Shown in pieces: positions 12,159 through 25,767 of a stretch of DNA of 64,000 bases. The stretch spans positions 151,460 to 215,459 of the forward strand of contig JNVV01000056.1 of the NCBI GenBank assembly GCA_000733355.1, read 5' to 3'. Under the pieces are notes generated by a model, which saw only the letters and a program-made list of their open reading frames with translations, had not been told where the DNA came from and did no database searches. Both the position numbers and the translations under genes were made by a program. Source of the DNA: Falciphora oryzae. Lineage: Eukaryota > Ascomycota > Sordariomycetes > Magnaporthales > Magnaporthaceae. The number at the start of each line of letters is the position of its first letter. Within the stretch, counting starts at the first letter, position 1.

Positions 12159-13288
12159 CGTGGCAGCAGGCCGGAACGACCGGGACGTCGTTGATTTCCG
12201 GCCTCGATTCGGTGGCAGCCTCGCTATGGGTTGCTAGAACGGTATGCTGGACACCTAGTAAACTGACGCCTAACCTAGAAGTCTGGCTGTTGGTACAAGA
12301 TGTCTGGTAGTTTGGATCGGTCGGAGAATAGATCAATGGTGGTTGGTGCCCGAGGGGAAGATCGCGACGCCTGCTTGCTTGCTTGGAGCGTCTGCCCGAG
12401 CTGCCCGTTGGGGCTGATGTGGCAAGTACGGGCGGGTGGTGGCCTCGAGCGCAAACCGACAAAACGACCCACGCGCAACGTGGGCGGAAGGAGCGACGCT
12501 AGGACGCAAATCCCAAACGACGCTCGGTGAGAAGGAGGGGTGTTGCTGGCAAAGAAAGCACGAGGCGAGGTGCGGTCGGTGCCCGTCGCGGCGTCGCGTC
12601 CCGGACTTTTTTGCTCAATGGCTCTTGTGCATTTTTTCGTCTCGTCAAGTGTCCTTCCCCAGGTTCCCGTGTAATTTGGTGCGGGCAAACCGCTGATGTC
12701 AACTCAGCGACAGGGGTTTGCTGTCCAATGTGCTTCCATCCATTCTCAGGGGCAGCTGTCCATTGCCCCGCCTGGGCCCAGCTCTGGCCAGTCAGATGCA
12801 AGCCTCGGGCACCCTTTTGGTTTCCCCATCCGCTGGCCATCAAGGGACACCGGCATTGAGAGCTGTTGTTGCCAGTCCGTCTTCGCACCACCAGTCACAC
12901 AACACATTGTCAAGAGACAGTAAGTATCCCGAGAAATCAAACATGTTATCCTAGGGTCAGGCTGCCCCAATATGAAGGCAGGCACCGGCCCACCTAGACA
13001 GCTTCTGGCCATTGATCAATGGTGTATACATTTTAGGTATCATCAAATCGTCGGCCCTTGCGAAAGCTCCCACGGAGGAAAAGCAAACCAACATGACGCC
13101 GCCAAGGCCAATGCTTCTGCCCTTCCATGCAAACAACCACATGCACAGTAACAAGCCAAAACATGATCAAGCACACACACTCGCGTATTCCCAAGACAAC
13201 TGGCTGGTTGAAAGTCATGGCTGGGTATCTCCAATTCGGCCTCCGCTTTCCTTATTCCTCACAAAAAGACACGCTGTTGGTTCGTCCA
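12159..13288. other. Intergenic region, mcd4 promoter and avl9 3' flank
   Basis: There are 1.1 kb with no supported gene. Both neighbours are on the minus strand, so the left part is the mcd4 promoter and the right part the avl9 3' UTR. No repeat or RNA gene was recognised. Confidence 0.6.
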
Positions 13289-15932
13289 TTAAGGCAATAG
13301 CACAATCTTGGAGCCGACCGGTGCGGGAATGTCCGGCTCGGCCCAGACGTTATTCATCTCCACCATTGGGAAACTCGGGGCTGGAGGAGGCTGCTCATCC
13401 TCGTCCTCGCTCTCGGCCTCCTTCGGCGCCTCCACAGGTGGCTCCGGGGTGGGAGCTGGCGCTGGAGCAGCCGCGCCTGTAGTCGTCGCGGTGCCCGAGG
13501 ATATAATCTGGTCGGTACCGGCGCTCGAGGCGGCAGAGGCGGTAGCGGCGGCGACGCCACCAACCGCGGCAATCCCCGCCGCCGCCGCTGGGGCTGGCGT
13601 GGTCGACTCGGTCGGGCTGCGCAGGGCCAAGTCGCGCTCCGAGGCCGCGTCCGACGACGAGAGCGTCGACGAGGCGACGCTGCTGCTCGTGTTGCGCTTG
13701 CTGCTCCGTCCGACCAGGCTCCACCCGCCGCTGCTAGCCGCCGTGGGGGTCGAGGCCGTCGGCGTGCTGCTGCCGCTCGCGCCGCCCGTCGACGACCGCG
13801 CCCAGGCCTTGCGCTTCTCTCCCGCCCACTGCGCCCACGACGACGCGTACGCCCCGGCCCTGGTCCCCACCGACGCGGCCGTGGTGGTCGGCGCAGCGGC
13901 CGCTCCGGGCCAGTGGCCCGACGACCGGGCCGACGGCGGCGGGGACGTCATCCCATTCTTACCGTTGGCTCCATAGCCGCCGTCGCCGTTCTTCTCCCGC
14001 GCCGCCGCCGCCTCCTCGGCCTTCTTCTTCTGCGCCTCGCGTAGCGCCTCGACGTCCGAGTACAGCCTGTTGATCAGCGACGATGCCTTCTCCCGCCCTG
14101 CCGCGACGCCCCGCCCCACCACCACTCCTGCTGCAGCAAAGCGCTCGTCCAGGCCCAGATCCTGGACCTGCTGGGCCAAGCGGCTGAGACCACTCGCACA
14201 TGGGTGCTTCGGCTCGGCGATGTCGAAGAGCGAGTCGTCAGTGTGCGCGTCCCATATGCGGTAGTTTTCCGTCTTCATCCAGCTCTCCACCCAGTCTGAG
14301 TTGAAGTCGGTCGAGGGGTCGCTCTCGATGTGCGAGAGCGCCATGCGCGGGTTGTCCTTGTGCTTCACCTGCCACTTGTGCGCCTTGACCGCGGCCAGCA
14401 GCGATAGGATGTAGTCCTCGAACTGCAGCCTGATCGACTCCTCACTGCCCCGGTAACCCATCGTGCTGGGCCGGCCCGGGTTCGACTCGTCCCACGTCTC
14501 GTTCACCTCGGCCGTGATCGATTCGATCCACCGCTTGTCGGCCGACGAGAGGTGCAGTGCCGACTTGAGCGAAGGGGAAGTGATGCTGACGGTGTTATCG
14601 TCCAGGTTGACGAGGATGTCGCTGTAGCGATCCCGCTGCTGGAGCAGGAGCGAGTTGGTGCTCCCTACTATATAAGACTTGGTGCCAAAGTCGGCCAGGA
14701 TGTCGAGCTGCTGGAGGGGTGTGTAGGGGCCGTAGAGACTTCCCTGTTGCGATTGACTTTTGTCAGCCAGAACTCAAACAGTAGATCGCGCTGCCAGCCA
14801 GCGCCGGGCATGCGATTTCAAGTCAGGAGGGGCAGCGGAAAACAAACCTTGCCGAATATTTGCAGGGGTAGCCCCATGTAGGCCAGAAGAGACCTTCGAT
14901 CGCTAGTCTTGACGCCTGATGGTCTGGTTAAGCTCTTCTCGTAGTTGTCGAGCTCTGGGCCGGCACAGTCCTGGAGGCTGTGGAGAAGGCCGGGTATTAA
15001 TGATATAAGAGAAAACTGCATCATGCACAACCGCTCGCAACGAGAACCAAAAAAAAGCATCTATCCGCCCAAGGGGCACAGTTGGTTAGCTTTGTAGGAT
15101 AATGCTGGCAGCAGAAGGTGTCTTCTTACCTTGGGTTGCAATAAGCAACACTTGAAGAGAACAAGCGTCTGCCACCTAAACTCGCGCACGAACTCGCGCA
15201 GGCTGAGGCCGAGGTATTGGTCGCGGTCTTCGCCCTCGGCCAGCATGCCCCTGGCCTTCTCGTCGGCGAGGCTCTCCTGGAAGCGGCGGAGGATCTCGAC
15301 GTCGGTGAACTCGCGCTGGGCGAACCAGGCCTTTGTGACGACGCTCAGGCGCTCGCGCAGCATGCCGAAGGACCGGGGCCCGTCGGCGATGACCACGACG
15401 GCCTTTTGCACCGTCGACCGCGTCACGTCGGCGGGGCGCACCTTGAGCTGCGACGCGTCCATCTGCCGCGTGCACGAGATGCCGAAGAGCGAGGTCGCGG
15501 GCGCCGATTCGGTGGCTGGTCGGAGGAGGGTGAAGTAGGAGAAGTCTTCGGTCGAGCTGGTAGAATCCAGAGGGGAGTCAGCTATACTTCTTGTCATGTG
15601 CCTTTCAGGAAAACAGGCAAAGGAAAAGCAAAGCCGAGTACTCACGCGTGCGCGCCGTCGCTCAGGGCCATAAAGGGCAGCAGGGACCAGTCGTACTCGA
15701 CGGCTGGGTCGAAGCCCTCGGCGGCGCCGAACCACCTCTCGACTTCGGGGCCCCGGGCGTGGTGGAAGTCGACGACGGAGACGAGCGGGACGAAGTCGCT
15801 GCGTATGCTGGAGCTGGAGCTACTTCTCCTGCTGCCGCTGGCGCCATTGCCGCCCGCCCCCGGCGTTGATGCGCCGTTCGCGTTCCCGTTGACATCACCA
15901 CCCGTCACCCCTGCCGCCGCCTGCGCATCCAT
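13289..15932 (-). CDS. avl9: Avl9-family late secretory pathway protein (DENN-like)
   Basis: Probable orthologue of yeast Avl9, which acts in export from the Golgi to the cell surface; the family is related to DENN-domain regulators of Rab GTPases. ATG at 15932. Exons: 15932-15646, 15556-15130, 15060-14848, 14743-13289; predicted 793 residues. After a short Gly/Asn/Ser-rich leader come family blocks VVDFHHARGPEVERWFG, WSLLPFMALSDGAHASTEDF (spanning the first intron), FGISCTRQMDASQL, LLQPKMLFFGSRCERLCMMQ (spanning the second) and GLYGPYTPLQQLD-type sequence after the third, here SLYGPYTPLQQLDILADFG. From about residue 480 the protein is Ala/Ser/Thr/Pro-rich and probably disordered, with an acidic ESEDEDEQPPPAP near the end. 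The introns match the junctions of conserved blocks, which supports the model. It lies 1.1 kb upstream of mcd4 in the same direction. Confidence 0.92.
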
Positions 15933-18900
15933 TGTCTCTTGTTGCCGAATCTGCTCAGCTCTTTGTTTTTTGTATTATTTTACCCTCTCCTTTCGTCTTT
16001 CGGATCCCTGGGCAGGCAGGGCTCGAAGCCGTTGGGGCGACGGCTGTCGTTTCTTTGCCCGCCGTTCCGTGTCTGCGACGACGTGTGGGTGGTGGATTGG
16101 GCTGTCGAGGACGACTCGTCCGAATCGTGTGCGTGGTTCGGCTTGGGGAAAAGAGAAGGGGTCGTGGAGTAGGTAGACGGGGTTCACCCGGCAGGCGTTC
16201 TGTCGGCTGGGGCAACCCTATGCATTGGAGGTTTCAGTCGGTCGCTCGTTCGCTGTCCCGAGCCGCCCTCCCGGTCTCTTTATTTGTCTTGGCCGCTGAA
16301 TTCTGCACGTTTCCTGTCTTCCTACAACCGGCTCTCTCCCGGGTCTCGCGGATAGGCGACGTGTCGCTGGGCAGGCAGACTTTCAATCGTTCGTCGCTTC
16401 GCTCTCTCTAAGGTGGTATTTGGTCTTGTGATTTCCCCTTATGCTCTGCCGGAAATAGATTCGGGGCTCAGGTACTGAGGTAGCAGCAAGATTCGCCGGT
16501 GGTTCGTTGCCCTGGCGGTCCGCTTCTGTTTTTGGCAACGGGCGCTTTGTGTTATTTTTTTCTTCTTTTCTTCGTCCGTCGGCATGAACCCAGCAAGCAG
16601 CTCAGCCAGGGGGGGACGGGCCTCGGGGCTAATTTGTGGTGTGGATCGATTGATTGCCGTCGGGATTACCCCAGATCGCTGTGGAGCCCTCTGACTGTGC
16701 GTGCTGGTGCGTGCTGTGCTGTGATGCGACAGTAAGGATTGGGTTTTATTCCCCAACGCGTGCTCCTGCTGCGAGCCAGCTCGAGGCTCCCCGTTCCGTG
16801 TGCAGCCGTTTGCCGTTCCCAGTAAGCCGGCGCAGACCTTGAGGAGGAGGACCAGAAGACGGGACGGCGAAAACAGCCGGGGCTGAGGAAACGGGCGGGG
16901 GGCAGTAGTAAAAAGTTGCCCTCTCGGGCGGTGGAGACAGCTGCGCCAAGGATGGGACTTATGGGTTCATGGTCTTGGTGGTTTTTTTTTTTGTTTTGTG
17001 AAATTGGGATTTGCGTTTTTCCCTCTGGTGTTTTTCTTCGTGAGAAACAGATATTACCCAGGTACAGCTTACCAGGTAGATATGCTTAAAGTAGCCATCC
17101 ACACGCATCGCCCACCGACCGCCAAACACTCGAGTGGAGGGGTGAGAAAGACAGCCAGATGGCGGCGCACGGCTGATGGCGGTGGGTGGTGGTGCGGCAT
17201 GGTCTCCGGTTCGTGCTGTCAACTCTTCGTCAACGGGGTGGGCCGGTCGCGCCAATGAAGTCATTCCCAGATGACATGGAGCGTGCCCGTACGACCACTG
17301 CAATCGCCCTTGGCATTTGCTGGCAGCGTTTCTTTTTCTTTCGAGTTTTCCATTCCCCTTCCTCCCTAGCCCGGGCGGGCTGTGCCAGAAATCAATGGAC
17401 GCCGATCTTGCATCGCGAACCCCTAGCCAAGGCTCCAGCCTGCCATAGCTCTTCGCTAGAGTTACAGATACAAATCCCCAGCCACCAAAATGCCCGCCCA
17501 TCTGGAAATCGCCGTTCACGTCCACTGGTGAGCACAGCACAGCCCACAGCCAGCGCCTGCATTGCATGACCCCAACTGCCCACCCCTCGGCGACGTCCAC
17601 CATCCATGACCCGCCGTCACGGCCATCTCGGCCCTGCCCTATCGTCTTTTTTTTTCACCGCCCCTCTCCTGACAGCGGTAGGCTCCGCTGCCAGGTGGGA
17701 GCACGTGTTGCACACTGTCTGACCGGCCGGCGCGGTGCACAAGAGGAGGCCCGGGGAATCTCGATATGGCCACCAGGCCATATGAACAATACGTGATGCC
17801 AGCGTGGCTCTGCATTGCATATTGCTGCTGCATGTGGTGTCCCGAGACAAGCCCTCCTTTCCCTCCCACTTCCCCTTTTCTTCCTTTTCGGCACTAGCGG
17901 AGATCTCCCTTTTTTTTTTTTTTTTTTTTTGGGACCCTCGAGAACAAAAACCGCATATTGTCGGGAGCCTGCTGCATGCAGATGTGCAAAAATCAGACAC
18001 TCTGCTTCGATCTCCCGGCATGGCTCAATAACTCTAGGCCTCTACCTAGCCGGCTACCTACAGCTCAGCCAATATCAACGGGTCACCGAGACCGGCCCTG
18101 CCCTCCGATAATCGGAAAGAGCCCGGGAAGAATGAGGAAAGGTAATTTCGTACACGGTGAATACTTGACACAACGATACAGGTATCCCCACAAGCCGCGC
18201 ATTGGAGGTCGTGAGATTCGATCGGTCCGCAGAAGTCAGGTTTGATCCTTGACGCGGCATCCCATCCCGAGGTCGGCGCGCCCGGGGCGTGTCCTTCTGC
18301 GCACCGCGACCCGCTGCCCCTACACCAGGCTTGCCGGCGGGACCCGACCTACCGGACACATCGAGACAACACGTCAGCATGGCGGAGGCAGGGCGTGTAT
18401 TTATGCCTCTAGCTGCACTGCTACGACCATCAGGTGTCGAGCCAGGGCTCTCTGCGTGTACAAACTCCTGGCAATCCTCTTCAGGGCGCTTGTTTTGTCC
18501 TCCGTGATTCCAGCCTCAACACCGAGCATAAGAGATGCCCTCTGATCAGTCCTCTCGCTCCTATGGCCGCAGCCAAAGGGCACCCCGTACTCCTACTCCT
18601 GTTTCCTAGTGGGCAGTGCTCCGCTCCCCGTCTATCGTGGTTCACTCAGCAACTCGAGCCCAAAAATAAATAACCCGCAGACCCCGGTTGTTGGGGCCAT
18701 ATTCCCCTTCGTTTACTCCGTACTTTTTGTCGGCGTACTTTATGACGAGACAAATACCCTTCTTCCAACGCCTCGAAGACCGTGCCCGTAACATAACAAG
18801 TATAAAAAATGAAATGAAAATGAAGACAGGAATGGAATGGTAAGGAAGGAGGGAAAGAAAAGGAAAGGCTGGTGGATGTATAGTCGTGGTATCATGGCAA

Positions 18901-18949
18901 GATCGCAACTTCGTCCATTGCGCAAAGTTCCCGCAGGCTTTGTGTTTTG
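15933..18949. other. Intergenic region, avl9 promoter and hog1 3' flank
   Basis: There are 3.0 kb without a supported gene. The part near 18950 is the hog1 3' UTR and the part near 15933 the avl9 promoter, which is pyrimidine-rich just upstream of the start. T21 lies at 17910-17930. The open frames of 60-214 codons on both strands overlap each other and show no family motif. Confidence 0.6.
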
Positions 18950-20665
<1,716 letters not shown>

Positions 20666-23600
20666 GGTGAATGTCTAGGTTTCTCTAGCCAGAGGTCGAG
20701 CGAGGTTGTCGTGGGTGGCGTGGCGATGGGGACGCGGGGGTTGTGGGCGGCGGGGTTGAAAATGCGAGTGGTGTTTTCAATGGCGCAGCGCAGCGCGTCG
20801 GTTGACTCGGCAAGCTGGAAGAGAGTGGCAAGCGGGAGAGGGTGAGTTTTCCAACTCGGGCGGGAATCCGAAGTCTGCCGTAAAAAGGGACGGGTGTCGG
20901 CACAGCGTGTTTTTTTTTTCTTCTTCAACTCAGCCGATGAACTCGGAGGGTCCCGTCGTCTGGCTATCGCAAAGCAGCCTGCTTGGGGTGCAATTAGCAC
21001 ACGTGCTCAGTGCTGCCAGCGCTCGTCTCTCCCCGCGGGGCCGGCCATGTATTGCACTGCGCTGAGCCTGGGCTCACGCTACGGCGGAGGTCGTGCAGGC
21101 GGCCGATTTCTGTGGATGCCCGCAGAATAGACCCGACAAGAGCACAGGCTGTGGCTCGCTGAGAGGTAGGGCGGGAGGAATTGGGCATGGGTTGAAGGCA
21201 CTCCGCCTTACAGCAAACTCCGGAGCATCTCCTCCATATCAAGCCGGGCACTCACCAAAGAGCTGGGTAGTCGCCGGGAGTCGTGAATATCCTGGACTAA
21301 TGCGACGCGCGGTTTCGCCTGAACAGCCAAGGGATCGTCGTGGTTTTTGCCTTGTTGAGCTGCCGCCCTAGAAGTTCTGCGGCGATCAAGTAACCGAGTA
21401 AATGCGCCTGGTCAACAAACAGCGACGCTGCTGCGACAGGAATAATGGTGGCCGAGGTTTCGCCCGTGGTCCCCACGTAAATCTGGCGGAGCAGCGCCAC
21501 GAGGATGGGAGAGCGCAGGCGCGAACAAAGCGAGCCTGCAAGGGGAAGGGGAGGCCGTCGGTAGCAGGAGCGCGTCCTTTGAGAGCGGGGGAGCTTGGGG
21601 AGATGTTCGGTTCGTGCAGCAGGGAGGGTATCGCTTTCTCCCGGCCCTTTCAGCGGCAGACAGGCAGAGTGCAGGCAGACGAAAGCAGCGCAGCGACTCT
21701 TGGGCGTCTCCTTGGGTGCAACGAGGCGGTGGTGGGCGATAGGGATGCTTGAGGGACGGCGTGCGGGAGGATGGAGGGGAGAGGGAGAATAACAGAAAAC
21801 GGCTCGGGACAAAAGGGCGTGGAAATATTGGGAAGGACGGTCGGGAGTATGTTAGTAGGGAGGGCAGGTAGAGGAACCAGAGAAGCAGGCTGGACCGGAT
21901 TGCGGGTACTTTTTTTTCTTGGCCTGGGGGTGTGTCTCTGAGGAGCTACCGCCGGATCCTAACCAGTAACCACCTACGAAGAGAGCTCTGACAAGCAGCC
22001 GCCGCGACATGAGGACTGGTTTGGGGACACGCAGGCCACGTACGGGATTTGCTCTTTTCCCGCTGTCCTTCGCATCCAATCTATGTATTTCAGCAAGCTT
22101 CCCGGTATCTGCACCTAGAAAAGCCTTAGCAATGCCCACCTCCTCCATCGAAGGTCCATCCCGCGGGCCATCAGGCCTCGTCCCCGTTCCAGAGCCCCAT
22201 CCAACTCGACGCCTGGTCCCGGCACGCCTGCCGTCCCACCACCCAAACGACGGCCCAGCAGCCGGGCCAGCAGTGAACTCACTCAGTGAGTGCGCCATCG
22301 CGAGAGCGTCAACCAAACGGGTACCACAAAGACGCAGGCGTGACCCCCCTTTTCGCGCCGCACAGCACCACCCAGCGGCCGCCGACAAGCCGCACATTGC
22401 ACATTGCAGCCCGGCCGGTGGCCCGATGAGGCTGGCCCAAGTGGCGTCTGGCCCCTCCTACACCAGACACATTGCAGTGTTCGCCTTACCGCCTTCTTCT
22501 GGCCCCGTCAGCAGAGCAGGCTCGCGCGAGCTGGGCTGGTGAACTTGCGGGCCACCCCGCCATCCAGAGGTGGTGACGTCATGGCCGTTCCAAAACATCG
22601 TTTTTTTCCCTGTGCTTCGCGCCAGCAGCCCACCCAGGGCCCGCTTCTGCCGCGACAAGGCCCTGGCTCCTGCCAATAGGATCCCCGGCGCGCGAAACCC
22701 GTTCGATCGCTTCGATTGTGCTGCGCCGAGAATCGACCTTAGAGTGCGCCATCAACAGTCGGGCGAGCTGCCCAAAACAGAGAAAAGGCCTTCAGCCATG
22801 TCAACTTCGGCTGCGCGGCAAAAGCTCTGCCGACGAAGGAAAAGGAAAAAAAAAAAAGACTAGAAAACACTCAGCCGGACAAAAACAAACGCAATGCAAA
22901 GCACAGCGGCACACCGCTCTCGAGCCATACATACATATTCGATTTCATAATTCTGATCAATCTCGTCCAGCATGGCCCTGGCGCAAATTAACTTTCTGCC
23001 CGCCCCTGGAGCAGCGGGCTGAAAGGTGACGCCGGCCCCTCCCTGGAAGAAACACCACCCCATCACATCCCCCTCCCTGCCACCCTTAGTTCTTGGAAGT
23101 TAGCGAATCAGGGGAAACGTTTCCATTTACAGCCTGCTCGCTGGCGTGCTGGGACCCTCCGGCCTCCCAGGAACGACTCTCGTTATGTGGGACTGCTGCT
23201 GTGGGCTGGTGATATCCCATCGTCGAACCAACCCACACGAGGCACCTCGCCTGCAAGTCTTGACACGCTCCGCAGGTGATATTCAGGAACATGCAATCCC
23301 TGGATTCCGGCCCCCTCCATCGGCGGCAGCCATCGTGCCGCTTTGGCCTCCAGTTGCCTGACCGGTTGTATTCCAGCTTCAGACTGGCCGGCAGCAGCAG
23401 CCAGCCGGCGCAGGCCTCGTGTTTCGGGGCGGTAGCTCTGTTTGGGCTTTTCCGAGGCACGTTCGGCCGGGCCAACACACTCACTCGTCCATTCTCTCCC
23501 TAATCGTGACTTTGGCCGTCTAGATCAACACTCCCGAACCGGCGCGCGGAAAAAAAGGGTCCCCGCCCCCGGGGCTTAGCGCAGCACGTTGGATCCTGAG

Positions 23601-25767
23601 ATAAGGCCAGAAGCGCGCCCGATGACAACATTGCGCAGCTTCTCTGCGCGGGCTCGTCTACTCGCAATTATGTCAGTCTGACGACGCGGCGTGCGGGGTT
23701 TCATTATTCTCCTTCTCCACGGAGGGAGGGTGGGTGGCTGTGGCTTTTTGCTTCGCTGCGTGCTCCATCCCCTTGAGCCGCCTCCACGAGAGAAGCTGAG
23801 TTGCTTCTAGGCCTGGCCCTGGGCCGTAACCCGACCTTCGCGGGTTGCTCCGCAGATGCAGGCCACGACCCCGCTGTCCACTGCAGCGTGACATCATTCC
23901 GCAGGGGACGTGTCCGTATCCCCCGTCGCGCGTCAGCCTTGGTTGGACGTTCCAGACCAGCCCGCTCGTCCTTTCCATCTCGCCACCACCGCCGCCACGG
24001 GGGGTTTCTGTCCCGTTCCGTGCGCTCGCGCCGCCGCTTTTTTCTTCACTTTTTCCTTTTTTTTTTTTTTTTTTTTTTTTTTTTGTTTCTTTGACTCCGC
24101 CTCGACCTTCGCTTGATCCGAAAGGCAACTCGCCCTATGTACATAGGTAGGTCCCGCCTGACAGGTCCAGTAGCCAAGGAGAACCCCACCTAATGTGCAA
24201 CCCACCTGCAGGATTGCGAGGTCTTGACCTTCCCATCTCTTTTTTTTTTTTTTTGAAGGGGTGAAGGGGGGCACTCTTTCACTTTAAGCTCCCGGCGCAT
24301 TTGCTCCGGGCCTGAGGGGACGAAGGAGGAGGGCGAGGCCTTGCTTTGAGGCGGGCTGCGTTGCGCAAAGGACCACCCGGCCTATGATCTCGAGAGGTTC
24401 CCGAACAAGGGACCTCCATTGTCCAGACCGGGGGTCGGCGAGAGAGAAAGAGTGATGATGTGTCGAAGGTCTCAACGGCACATAGACAAAAAGAAAGGAC
24501 CAAGAAAGCGGTTGCTGATTCCAGGCTTGGGTTAACAATTCCGTTGTCCAACCTAGCGTTGACCGCCTTTCTCATGCGATGCTTGATGCTTGGAGTCTAC
24601 CTACCCACCTACAACCGACGGACAAAAGTACCGCTTCGTTTTCAATTTTCCACACCACCCTCAAAATCAACCCTCTATTTCAGCGCACGGCTGCACAGTC
24701 AATTCTATCTAAATTCACACAAAATTTGGGTACGTAAATAAACAAAAGCAGTAGATTACGTACGTATTTTTTTTTTCAATATTTTATATAGCACGCTTCC
24801 GCAATTGTGCTGGTGGGATTGATGAGAACGCGTGGCGGGGTTGCTGGGCCAAAAAAAATCGAAGCGATACTTTTGTCCTCCCACTGTACATAGGAAACAA
24901 GTTACGCATCGGGTGATATCCTCACTAGAGCCGATCGTAAAGACACGGCGCGCTACGGCAGGCAGGTCTTGTGTGCCTTTTACAGCTCTGCCCGCTCGCG
25001 GCCTGACACGTCATTTTCTCGACAGGGGCCTGCGTGTATGTAGGTGGCGTAATCACGGCCGCATCATCAGCTTCCTGATGCTCAGTTGAGGCGGTTGGCA
25101 AAATACGTCTCTAGCTACGAGAGAGGGGTTAAAAAAGAAAAGAGAAAGGTTGTAAACCAAAATGAACCAACCGGTCTTTGCTGATGGCACATGCACATGT
25201 AGCAGTAGTCAATATATTTTTTTTTCTATCTACCCCTTTTGTCTGTCACTTCCCACAAGCCTTTGCCCCTCGGCTGCTCCCGAGGGGAGGTGGATTTTCG
25301 TTACTGTTTTCTCCCTCTGCCGCCCCCAAGCACCTGAGTTGACACAACAGCCGATGCCACCGAACAATCACGGAGTGTCGATCATAGATCTACCCGGCCA
25401 CCTTCTTTGCTCACGGATCGGCTAGCTATGGCTAGCAATGCTCGGCAGGAATCCTGCCCCGCTGACGGCGCCGGCACCCATTTGCATGCGTATGCGTGAT
25501 GCTTTAGCGTTTGAAGAGAATGATCATTAAGGATGAGCGAGTGCCTATGCACTACTCTCAATGATACTCTGTCTGTTCCTTTTGAATCACCACACGCAAG
25601 CCTCGGCCCAAATCCAGCACCTTGACCGAGATTCCACCAGCCCGAACCACTGTGCACCTTTTAGGAATTGTGAGGAAAGTGGTAGCATCACAGATAGAGG
25701 TACCAGAATCGAAATAAAAGTAAAATTCTTGGATCCAAAAGCACAAGGCCATCAAGCCATTCCCAAC
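20666..25767. other. Long gene-free region upstream of hog1
   Basis: There are 5.1 kb between hog1 and the 3' end of the glycogen phosphorylase gene. I see no credible protein gene: open frames are short, rich in Arg, Pro and Gly, and mirrored on the other strand. It holds T28 at 24057-24084, T15 at 24240-24254, and an AT-rich stretch at about 24640-24790. The segment near 25767 is the phosphorylase 3' UTR. An unannotated noncoding RNA or long spliced leader cannot be excluded. Confidence 0.55.
24057..24084. repeat. Poly(T) run of 28
   Basis: Uninterrupted T28 upstream of hog1, followed by T15 at 24240-24254. Both lie 3.4-3.6 kb from the hog1 start codon. Confidence 0.95.

Noticed and set aside
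11040..12194. Plus-strand frame of 384 codons over mcd4
   Set aside because: Antisense to the catalytic domain of mcd4. Composition is dominated by Val, Gly, Asp and Arg with no motif.
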